A stretch of 64,000 bases of DNA from Psoroptes ovis (Eukaryota; Arthropoda; Arachnida; Sarcoptiformes; Psoroptidae): contig PQWQ01000023.1 in the NCBI GenBank assembly GCA_002943765.1, positions 126,501 to 190,500 of the forward strand. Direction: 5' to 3'. The stretch's first letter is position 1; each line of letters starts with the position of its first letter. A program made the position numbers and the translations under genes. The notes beneath the pieces were generated by a model. It was not told where the DNA came from and did not search any database. It saw nothing but the letters and a program-made list of their open reading frames with translations. Positions 38,002-48,880 of the stretch are shown here, one piece after another.

Positions 38002-38773
38002 TTTTTTGTGCAATAATTGATTGATATTAAATATTATTTCAATTACAATAACTTGTCAAAAATTTCATGATTTTAGAATATTCTAAATTGACCACGTTTT
38101 CCTTGAAAAAAATCGAATATAAATCTTTAATTTTGATTAAAGTCCCCAAAACATAGAATTACTTACTTTGATCATTAGAAACTAATCGTAAATAATGATA
38201 TTAAATACAAAGAATATGAAATAAACAATTAATTCTAATTAATAAAATGACCAAAATGTTTTTTTGTTTTGGCTCGCGTATCATTCAATTGTTCATTAAT
38301 TGTTAAATGAATGAATGAAAAAAAAAAACAAAAAGAAAATTCGATTCCAAACCAGCCGACTATTATTTGTGCATTGTGTAAATATGTGTTGTGTTTATTG
38401 GTTCGATTGTGTTCAACAATGAGCATAAATTGACATAAACATAATTCTTTTTTTTATTTCAATTTTTTGCTTCCTCTTCCATCTCATTTCTATGCTACTA
38501 CTTTGTCGAATATTTAACAGGAATGAAAAGGCGGGAATATCGAACGGAATGATTTGAATTGATTTATGATGGAAGCATAATTATGAAGTAATCGAATATT
38601 GAATGGTAGTGGCATAGATTATAGTTAACGTATAACAACTTATATGAATTTTTCTTGAGTTTTAGCTCGAGTTTTGGTGGTTATTTGCATTCAATTTATT
38701 TAATTGTTCAGTGAATATTTCTTGATTAAAATTTTTAAAATTAAATTAATTCTGAATTGACACAATTAACATT
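38002..38773. promoter_or_regulatory. Divergent promoter region of RSF1-like and UBR7-like genes
   Basis: 772 bp between two divergent start codons. Contains GGCGGGAA (38530-38537), a match to the E2F core. An inverted pair of a shared motif is also present: ATGCTACTACTTT at 38492-38504 and GTAGTGGCATAG at 38607-38618. The same motif pair recurs upstream of the ARID4-like gene. Function is inferred from position only. Confidence 0.45.
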
Positions 38774-40263
38774 ATGGATTCTGAAAAGCAAGAAGAATCA
38801 TCTAAATCACCATGCACATCAAAAATATCGGCCGAGAACGATGCTGAAGCAGCGATGAGCAGCAATGAAAATCCATTGAAAAGAAAAATTGATGATCTAA
38901 TCGACGATAAAGATGAAGTAAAAGTTACTGATGATGATAATGACAATAATGATCATGAAGATCAAGATGGCCAAGATGAAGTCGATTTTCAAACCCTTTG
39001 TTGTTCATGGAACGAGCAAATCGAAGAAGTTGAAACCGTCACAGGTTTGTTCGGTAATTCGGATGAAAATAATTGTACATATATTGATGTATGTATGCAA
39101 TGTTTGCTTAGATTGTGATTCGATGAATGATTAATGTCTATTTTGATTAGGATGATCTGGCTCGGCAGCCATTATATTCCTGTAATACATGTGAAATGAA
39201 AATGAATTTAGATTCAAAGAGTTCTGAAAAACATTTGGCTGGTATTTGTTTTGCATGCGCTGAAAATTGTCATAAAGGCCATGAACTGTTTGAATTGTAT
39301 ACGAAACGTAATTTCCGTTGTGATTGTGGTAATGAAAAATTTGTCGATCTTAAATGTAAATTATTTGATGTAAGTTTCATTGAATAACAATTATTTGATT
39401 CATAATATTAAAAGATTTTCTCTTGACCAGAAAATTGGCCAAAATGAAACGAATGTATATAATCATAATTTCAAAGGATTATATTGTACATGTGAGCTAC
39501 CGTATCCATGTGATTTTTTCGATGATACCATGCTACAATGTGGTATCTGTGAAGATTGGTACCATGAATCTGTATGTATTATGTCATGTCATATAACAAT
39601 GATTTCATATTTTTTTTTGTTTCCAAATAGCATCTAGGTGTGAAACCATTGAAAGGATATTCAGACATGATTTGTATGAACTGTGTGAAACGCTTCAAAT
39701 TTTTAGTTTATTATCAACTGGATAATAAATTCCATTTCAATGAATGTGATGATAAAGAGTTTCTGGACAAAGAATTGGAAGAATTTTGTGAAAATCTTCA
39801 AGAATTATTGGCCAAAAAGAAGCTTTCAATTGAAAATGATGAAAATAATAGCTGTATACTTGATACGATTAAATTTAAGTATCCAACCAGAATAACCGAT
39901 GAAGATTGTCATACATTATATTTACCGATTGATTGGCGTTTACGTATATGTCATTGTCAGAAATGTATGCAAATGTATTCAGAAATGAACATCGAATTCA
40001 TAACCAACCCGAATGATATGTTTGCTATTTATGTTTATCGTAATCAACAAAAAGTGATAGAAAAAGAACGATCATCGACCCGATTGAATCGTACACAAGA
40101 AATTATTGTTGCTGAAGGTATTGAACATTTTAAACGTGAATTGGTTAAATTTTTGGAACATAAATCCGAAACCTGTAAAACAATCAGTGCCGAAGATGTG
40201 GCCGAATTCCAGAAGAATTTGAATGCAAAAAAACGTCAACATATTAAATATTATTGTCATTAG
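38774..40263 (+). CDS. UBR7: UBR7-like E3 ubiquitin ligase (UBR box + PHD)
   Basis: Four exons (38774-39088, 39151-39369, 39431-39571, 39631-40263), all phase 0, give 435 residues, close to the human length of about 425. After an acidic head, the UBR zinc finger runs about 106-178. It reads CNTC, AGICFACAENCHKGHELFELYTKRNFRCDCGNEKF, nearly the same core as vertebrate UBR7. A PHD-type finger follows: GLYCTCELPYP, MLQCGICEDWYHES, HLGVKP, MICMNCVKR. The C-terminal part (DEDCHTLYLPIDWRLRICHCQKC) also matches the family. UBR7 is a nuclear E3 reported to monoubiquitinate histone H2B. The first exon ends in phase with a clear gtatgt donor. Head-to-head with the RSF1-like gene and 477 bp upstream of the ARID4-like gene, so three chromatin factors are contiguous. 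Confidence 0.93.
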
Positions 40264-40740
40264 GGGTATATGTCACATATTGACATTTGAATTATCATAA
40301 CGAAATGATTCCAAAAAAAAAAATTTTTTTGAAAATTAAAATTTTTACCACTGTAACACTGTTAGTGAATTGGGTATTTGTTTTTGAAAAATCAGTGGTA
40401 GTGGCATAGTGGCAGCGATTTCAACAGCTAAAAACGATGCCACTACTACTTTCTCATATGTTTGTTTACAAACATTTGTAATAGGCGGCGCCATTTTGTT
40501 TGTGCACAACTATTTTTGCTCATCTTCAAAGGGTTCATCGTTCCTAGCGCTTTGTCATAAATGTTATTGAAATCGCGATTTGATTGGGAAATGATTAATT
40601 CAAACAGAATTAAATTCAAAATTTGAAACTTATCATCGATGATCAGTGGTCAAGATTTTTGTAATTAATTCAATTCGATCATTGTTTATCTTGTAGTTTA
40701 ATCTTCAAAAGGTCAACAACAAACAATAAATCCTACACAA
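40264..40740 (+). promoter_or_regulatory. Promoter region of the ARID4-like gene
   Basis: 477 bp. Carries GTAGTGGCATAG (40399-40410) and the opposing GATGCCACTACTACTTT (40436-40452), the same motif pair as in the RSF1/UBR7 promoter. It also has GGCGCCATTTTG (40497-40508), which read on the minus strand resembles a YY1-type site (CAAAATGGCGCC), often found at animal transcription starts. Confidence 0.45.
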
Positions 40741-43700
40741 ATGAGAATGGTAAGTTTGAATGTTTTAAACATTTTGTTCATTTCGTTTAATCGAATGTTT
40801 CGAATTTCCTAAATGAAATAGTCAAATGATGAACCAAATGTATTATCAGTTGGCACTGAAGTTAGTGCCAAATATAAAGGTGCATTTTGTGAAGCAAAAA
40901 TTAAAAAAGTTAATCGTCAATTAAAATTTAAAATAACATATAAATCAGGTGGTAATGCTTCGTCGTCGACACCATCGACAACTGGTTTGATTGAAATAAC
41001 CGAATCAGAAATAGTTGATAACAATTCTAATTCTAATGATGGCAACACTAATCAAAGAATGGTCGGTGAAACAATATTGGTCAAACGGTTGCATAGTATT
41101 CAAACATTTTCAGCCATAATCAATAGAATAATGGATCAAAGTTTGTATACAGTGGTGTTTGATGATGGAGATGAAGCAACATTGAAACGATCATCACTTT
41201 GTCTTAAATCTGGTAAACATTATTCAGAAAGTGAATCACTGGATCGAATATCAACCATCATTAATCCAGATGAATACGTAGCAAATCCAGTACGGAAATG
41301 TCGTCGAACAAAACAAACATCATATTCGAATAGTAATAAATATCATTCACGTAGAAAACAAACAAATGCTGATCATAATATTAATTCGGATGATACATCA
41401 TCGATCAGTAATAGTAGTAAATCAATCAATGAATCTACGTCGACATCGAATACATCAATGAAAAAAACTCGTCGAAAATCAAAGAGTTCGACCAGAATTT
41501 TAGATGATCATCTATCAGATGTTGGTAAAGTTGTTTGCGTTGAATATGGTGATAAACGTGGATTCAAAAATAAAGATATATGGTTCCCAGCATATGTTGT
41601 ATCGGTTAGTGTTTCAAATGATGGTAATGGTTCGAACAATAATCGTCAATCATCATCAAAAGATTCGAATACCCAGATAACAATCGAATATAAAGTTCGA
41701 TCATTTCGTGATGATCGTTATTATGATGTGCTGAAAGAAGATGCAAAAAAATTTGATCGTCAAATGTTGCGAACATTTTATCGTAATGAAACATCGAAGA
41801 ATTTCACCGCCGAATTAGAACAAGCAATCGAAAAAGCTCTGAATTATCTGGACACTTCGAAATTTCCACCCAATTGGGATGATATGGAACAACAAAACAT
41901 TCAACAACAACAACAATCGAATCCATCATCTTCATCATCATCTGCATCAATAAATTTAGATGATGAAGATACATTGACCAAAGATTCGAATTATGGTCAA
42001 AAAGATGATAATGAAGAAGGTGATGATAATGAAGATGATGATGATGGTGGTGTCAGTGGTAGTCAAAGACAAACAGATGATTCGAATGAAGATTCGATCG
42101 AAGATGATGATATTTCCGAATCGGATGATTCCGATTCATTCGATGATGATGATGATAATGGCAATGAAGATGATCGTAATGGTGATGAAGAGGTTGATGA
42201 AGAATATCAAAAAGAACGACAACGTCGACAACAAAAACAAATCGAAGAACGTGATTTGTTTGTGGCAAAATTGTATAAATTTTGTGAAGATCGAGGTACA
42301 CCGATCAATGAACCACCATCAGTATTAGGTGAACAATTGAATTTATACCGATTACATCGTATCGTGCTGAAAATGGGTGGCTTAAATCGTGTAAATAGCC
42401 GTAATCGTTGGAAACATGTTATCAATAAATTAGGACTTGGCAATGGCGACAATAACAATAATCAAATAGCATCACAATTAGAACGTGAAGAAGCGGTGGC
42501 TAAATTGAAATCATTTTATAAAAATTTCTTACATCCATTTCAACAATTGGAAAATAAACTTGGTGCTGCTTCAATTTCAATTAAAACTGTTCGGTCGTCG
42601 TCAACACGGCCATCAAGAGGTGAACGTAAACGTGAAAAAGAACGTTCACGACTGAATTCGGCGAACAGTTCGACGAATGTATCGTTGACTAGTCAACAAT
42701 CAACGATGGCAGCACAATCGTCAAATGTTTCAGTCATCGTAACGGCAGCACCAGCAGCCACACTTACATCATCGACTACGGCAACAACATCACAAAATGC
42801 AGCCACACCACTGATGTCGAGTGGAAATAATGGACGTAAGGGTTCAGCAGCATCATCATCAGTCAAATCTTCAACAATAGATTCGAATATTACCGTTAAA
42901 AAACCTGGCGATGATAATGTTGATGATAACGATGACACATCAATCAGTGATGTCGGTGTTGTTGGTCGTAAATCAAATAAAATCACTTGTCAAAAATCAT
43001 GCTCAAATACTCAAGTCGATAGTGAACAATCAACACCCTTGTCAATCGAACAACAATCATCGAATAACACAGTTTCAGTGATACGAACAGCAGCAGCAAA
43101 TCAATTGGAATCTCCGGTCACAGCCGGTAGCTGTGTAGATCAACATCATTCAACAACAACCAAATCTCCAACGACAACAACAACCACAGCTTCGAAAGAA
43201 AGAATAGATGAAAGAAGTAAGTTTTTGAAAGATTCGAATCATTTTGATAGCTGGTTACTAATCTGAGAATTATTTTTCCTGCAGAACGACGAAGAAAATT
43301 GAATAATAATCATTCACAATCATCTCCGGCAACAACATCGGCTGCAACCACGGCAACAACAGTAGCTACGAACGTAGCCGCATCATCATCTCATACAGCA
43401 TCGAAATCTCATACAGATTTATATTCATCTTTTATGGATAAAATGGTATTGATCAAAGATTGTAACAGTGATGGTAGTATTAATAAAATATTAATGCCAT
43501 ACAACGAATTTATGGCAATGAATGGTAAACCTGATATAAAAAATATAAAAATAAATGATTCATTAGAAGTTCTGTATGGGAAAGGACGTGAAATGGAAAT
43601 ATTTCGTGCAAAAGTATTGAAAATTGATCAAAAATTTTCCAATCCAATATTTTTTGTTCATTATCATGGTTGGAGTACACGTTATGATGAATGGATTAAT

Positions 43701-46700
43701 ATATCGAAAATAACTAAAGTATTACATGATGATGGTCCACCAAAACGTGCTAGAAATAAACGAAATAGTAGCGGTAACAATAACAATAGTAATAAATCAA
43801 TGAATCTAACTCCATTAATGACTAAGCGATCAACTTCAGATATTGAAGATCAATCATCATCATCGACATCAACATCGAATCGTACACCATCAACACCGAT
43901 CACCGGTAGTGGTAAACAGCATAGAAAATCATGGTCTGGTAGTATTGAACGATTATCTAGTTTGATTGATGGTAAAAACAATAAATCGGAGCATCAACCT
44001 AAAAATTCGACCACATCCTCTGCGACGACCAAATCCCAATCGACAACTTCAGACATTTCGGTAGAATCTAAACGTACACGAATCAAAGAAGAAACGAAAT
44101 CGGAAACTACGATGATAGCGCCGTCGAATTCTAGCACATCAACCCTTGCAATTAACACACCTGCAAAAGTTAAGGCCGAAATAGAACAACAACAACAACA
44201 ACCACCGAGTGGAAGAAGACGGACATCTTCATTATCTTTAAAAGATAATAATTCAACAAAGAGTGTAGAGCGCACCCTACCGACTTCTTCGAAACGAACA
44301 TCGTCAATATCATCAACTAAATCAGCTGATAATCGTTTGAATAAATCGAAAAGAAATAATGATGATAATGAAACGGAGGAAACCCCATCCACTTCTCGTT
44401 CGAGTCGTAAAGATTCGAATAATAAAGAGTCGAAAGGTGATTATGAAACACCAGTGAAAAGTACCCGACGTAAATTGCTACAAACACTTGAAACTTTTGC
44501 CAGCAGCCAACAAACTCCTGTCACAACTGATCATCAATCAAAATCACCTGATGATGATGATAATAATAAAAAAAGTGATGCATATGAATTCATTGATGAT
44601 GATCATGATGTTGATAAGAAGGATAATGTCACAGTTGCCGAAAGTAAATCGTCCAAATCACCTGTGGTCATTAGTGGTGATACGACTGCAGTTAAAAACA
44701 CTGATGAAGCATTGTCCAAAAGCGAAAATACTTCTGCTCCAGCATCATCGAATGTTGACCAAGAAATTGTTGAAGTTAAACATGAAGTCGTCGATGATAG
44801 TGTGGTGAATGAAAGCGAAGCCAAATGTAAAGTTGATGAAGAAATAATTGATGATAAAGGTGATCATGGTGATGATCATAATCAATTTAATACTGAAATA
44901 CAACAATCATCGACGCCATCTTCCAGCAATAATCGAGAAGATCAAGAAATTGTTGACATTCTATCAGCAACAGTTAAATCAACTTGTGAAAATAATGATA
45001 ATAATAAACCAACAGATTCATCTGGTAAAGATGATCAAGATGAAAGTGATCGTGATTCACCTGGACTGCTGATTGTTGCCGAAGATGATGTTGAAGCTAA
45101 AAATACTGAAGATGATAAAAACGATACATCAATTGATCAGGCAGATTATGATGTAAAAATTGAACCAAAATCGAACACTACCAGTGATGAAACAAAACGT
45201 TCGACTCCTATCACGAGTGAACCAATATTTTCAGATAAGGCATCACCGACTGAAACAATAGCTACATCAGCATCATCAACCAAACCGAATCCTTTACTTT
45301 GTTTCGAAACATTACCTGCAGCGACATCATCGGCATCAACCAAAACCAATCCTTTACTTTGTTTTGAAACATTACCGGCAAGCCCTCCTTCATCACCGAT
45401 TATCCCGATTGATGCTATCGATAGTAATAATAAAAATCAATTCGGTTCAAGACGTTCGGCATTCGAACCTCCACAACAACAACATTCGAATGCATCAATA
45501 ATGACATCAAGCAAACAGCAACCTGTATCGAATGATGATGATGATTTAGATGATGAAATCGATGATGATGATGATGACGATGAATTAGACATTACAGCCG
45601 GTAATGAAGCTGATGTAGATGAATTTGAAGATGATTTCAATGATGATGATGATGATCATAATAATAATAATGGTGGTAAATCACAACAACAAACACAACA
45701 TCATCGTAAACGTTTACGAACATTAGAACATTCGAATGTTGTCAACAGTGGTAATTCAGGCCAATCATCACAACAAATAACAAGACGTAGAGCTACATTA
45801 GAACGAAAACGTCGTAAATCATCTAAAAATCTTTATCATCATCATCATCATAGACATCATAACACATTATCATCACCTGAATCATCGCAAGATGGTGATG
45901 AAAATAGTATGGATGATGCGGATGCATCGACAACACAAGCTTCGAGAATCGATGTGCAACAGCCAACATTAGCTTCGTCAGCTAAATCTGATCGTACTAA
46001 ATCCGGTAATAGCAGTATATCAACTCGTAAACGACTATTATCATCAACAAATGATGATTCGATTAAAAATGATGATGATTCTTCATCCGGTAGTCAAAAT
46101 GTACATTTGAATACGATCAGCAGCAATAAAAATGATAAAGAAAATTTGAAAACATTCCAATCATCGATTCATCAATCACCGGGTAAAAAACGACGTCGTG
46201 GAAGAATGCGTACAGTGTCACAATCAGAAATGCCAACAACACCTACACGATCAGAATCATCACCTGCGGCCACTGCCGTAATGAATAGTGCCCAGAAATC
46301 AGGTTGCAAAACACGAGGCAAGTGTCACTCTTACATTTAACCGTGATTTTTAAATTAAATTAAATTATTTTTTCCAATTCAGGTCGACATCGAAGCGGTG
46401 GTAATGGTAGTAGCAATACCAATAATTCAAATATCTATGACCCGTTTATTCGAACGAATTCATATTCGGATGCCACATATGATCATCATCATCATTCAAT
46501 GAATTTATCTTCAACAAACACCCCCTCATATTCATCAACATTATTGACAAACTTGATGGCAAACAATAAACCTCAACCAGTTGATTATGAATTATTAAAT
46601 AGTTATAAACCGATTAGTCGTTATAATTTTTTAACCGCAATCGATTTACAATTATCATCCGAAGATAAATGTAAAGAGCTGATGAATCGTATGATGGAAA

Positions 46701-47101
46701 TAAAGAAATTGTATTATGAAATCAAAAGAAAATCTGCTGCCTTAGAACGTAAGAAGAAAAAATGTTCAAAAAAATCTAAAGAAAATGACCGTAAAATCAA
46801 AGCAGATAAAGAACAAAGGTCAAACGAATCAAAACAAAATCGCTCAGGATCCGATGATGACGATGAGGATGATGATAATGAAGATGGAGAAGAAGGCGAA
46901 GAAGAAGATGGACAAGAATCATCATCAAATTCATCTAGAACTGATCATCAACAGCAGCAGCAGCCGAAATGCCGTCAATCAGCACGTAAATCAAAAGATC
47001 TTAATAGTGTTCAAACATCGAATCAAGAAACATTGAAAAATTTGGGCCACACAGAATCATCGTTGAAGGTATCATCATCAACAAATAATAATGAATCATG
47101 A
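40741..47101 (+). CDS. ARID4: ARID4-like (RBBP1 family) Sin3/HDAC-associated chromatin protein
   Basis: Four exons: 40741-40749 (9 nt, MRM), 40822-43216, 43285-46317, 46383-47101; 2051 residues. The N-terminal Tudor starts at once (VGTEVSAKYKGAFCEAKIKK), then a second Tudor-like module about 84-150 (YTVVFDDGDEATLKRSSLCL). A PWWP-like RBB1NT region spans about 235-355, the ARID about 478-580 (KLYKFCEDRGTPIN, RIVLKMGGLNRV, WKHVINKLG). A chromo-barrel at about 865-940 (VLYGKGREMEIFRAKVL, VHYHGWSTRYDEWI) and a C-terminal coiled coil about 1885-1960 complete the fold set. This order is specific to ARID4A/B, subunits of the mSin3-HDAC corepressor that read modified histones. Linkers are Ser/Asn/Asp-rich. 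The third intron (46318-46382) begins GC, not GT; only that donor keeps the frame open. Ends 182 bp from the convergent secreted-protein gene. Confidence 0.93.
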
Positions 47102-47283
47102 TGTTAAATGTTAATGATAATATTTGTTCACTTACATTTTGCTTCGTTATTTATAAATGAATCCATATTTCGTTTAATTTTGATGTCCATATTTTCATTC
47201 GGGTCTCGATAATAATAATATTTCATTTCATATGTTTTTCTGCATGTTAAAATAAATGATTTTTTCAATTTTTCGAATTCGAA

Positions 47284-48366
47284 TCAATTTGAATTCATTG
47301 TCGTAGAACGAATGGAACGTAAACAAGTGATGTATTGATTTGCATGGCGGTGCAATGATTGTTGATTTTTCGAATCATTTTCTGCTAAACATTTCCATAT
47401 CTTTTGAATAGATGGAAAAAAAGGATTGAATTAGTTCTTTGTTGAAATAAGAAAATAACGAGATCTAACCTTTTTTGAATATTGAAATGATAAACAAGCA
47501 GCTGGCCGATAGCGATCTCGGGAAATTTTTTGATTATTTGAATTATCCGAATGCGACAACAATGGTTTCACTTGTTGTCGATAACAATCACGTATCGGTG
47601 TAGTTATCTATGGTTTTTGGATTGATTATTTGTTTTTTGATTTTTGAATTAGATTGAAATTGTCTAAATTTACCTCAGCGAAACGATGTTCACAATTTTG
47701 AATTGCATTTTGTTTGGCCATAATGAATCGTAAATCATTATGGTTGTCTGAACATAATCGTTCCCAGCCAAGGGGTTGAACAATTTTCATCAAACACCAT
47801 GTATGATCTTGTTCACGATCAATCAATTCGGCCAATGTAATACCTTCAGCTTGATATCGTATCATTTTACATTGATCTAATTGTATACCTTGCTTGGCGT
47901 AATAACATAATCGTGGTTTTGTCAATCTGCCAGTTTTTTGAATTCGAGGATTCACTTTACGTACACAATCATCAAATATTGTTGACAGCTGAAAATTCAA
48001 ATGTAAAATTACAAAGTAAATTTTTGGAAAACTTATGTCAAACAAATGCTGATGCATAGTAGCTTAAATCAGAACAAAGCATGTGAGTTATTCATAGTTA
48101 ACATTCAATACTTGACCATTAATAAGATGCGCAAACATTTGAAATTTTTGAATTTTTGAAATTTGATTTGTGAAACACAAACTTACTTGTGGATCCATTA
48201 ATTTATCACAAGCATGTAATGCTTGTGTTACATTCCGTGAAGCATCAGCAGAACAAATTCCAGATAAAATTGGTGTCCAATATGCTGATATTGCTTCGAT
48301 TTCATCGTTCAAAAACAACAATAAATGAATCAATGAAATTACGAAAATGAATGAAATTATTTTCAT
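47284..48366 (-). CDS. Unrecognised secreted 12-cysteine protein
   Basis: Four exons on minus (48366-48187, 47988-47674, 47607-47470, 47400-47284), all phase 0, 249 residues, TGA stop. A strong signal peptide (about 1-25, MKIISFIFVISLIHLLLFL then DEIEA) is followed by a region with 12 cysteines spaced 13-30 residues apart, at GIC, HAC, DDC, RLC, DQC, TWC, RLC, QNC, RDC, AAC, WKC and ITC. There is no transmembrane segment afterwards, so the product is probably a disulfide-bonded extracellular protein. The DxC-(~12-20)-C layout repeats loosely, suggesting duplicated helical hairpins. I do not recognise the family; it does not match standard EGF, CUB, cystine-knot or lipocalin spacing. The last exon was found by splice logic (tcaaaag acceptor) and adds two cysteines. 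Convergent with the ARID4-like gene. Confidence 0.78.
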
Positions 48367-48880
48367 GATTGAAATGTTCAGCAGTAGTCAAATACATTCG
48401 AATTTCGAATCAAAAGTGAAATCATCGAATGAAATAAAAAATTTCGATCAAAAATGACAATCATCGAAAATTCGAAATGGGTCACATTCGATTGTCTATT
48501 TACTGCGACAGGTGAAATTCTTTCACACCTGAATTATTGTAATGATAATAATGACAATTTCAACCATTTGTTTGATCATCCAATTCGAAAGTTTTAATTA
48601 ATTCATTCGAACAAAATGGACAATCGACCAAAAAAAAACTGGATTAACCAAATTAGAATTCGTGTCATGTCATCGACATTTGTCGATGGGCTCGGGTTTA
48701 TCAAAATTTGAGTTTATTTACATATTTTATAATTTCAATTTGAATTAATTTTGATTATTTACACAACAGCAAATATTGATTGGCAGTGATGATGATGGTG
48801 TATAGGTGTGATGGCTAAATAGCCCAATTGGGGACGGAAAATATTTGATTTTTGATATTGATTTGATTTATAAGGGTTTG
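48367..48880. other. Spacer between Dscam 3' end and secreted-protein gene
   Basis: 514 bp, same-strand genes on both sides (Dscam ends at 48881, next gene starts at 48366). AT-rich; probably the Dscam 3' UTR and the secreted-protein promoter. No motif or repeat recognised. Confidence 0.45.

Noticed and set aside
41606..45640. Alternative-frame readings inside the ARID4-like gene
   Set aside because: Driven by GAT/TCA repeats encoding Asp/Ser tracts; the main frame is supported by Tudor, ARID and chromo-barrel motifs.
47284..48366. Assignment of the 12-Cys protein as a known allergen or toxin
   Set aside because: Cysteine spacing does not fit any such family I can recognise; naming it would be a guess.
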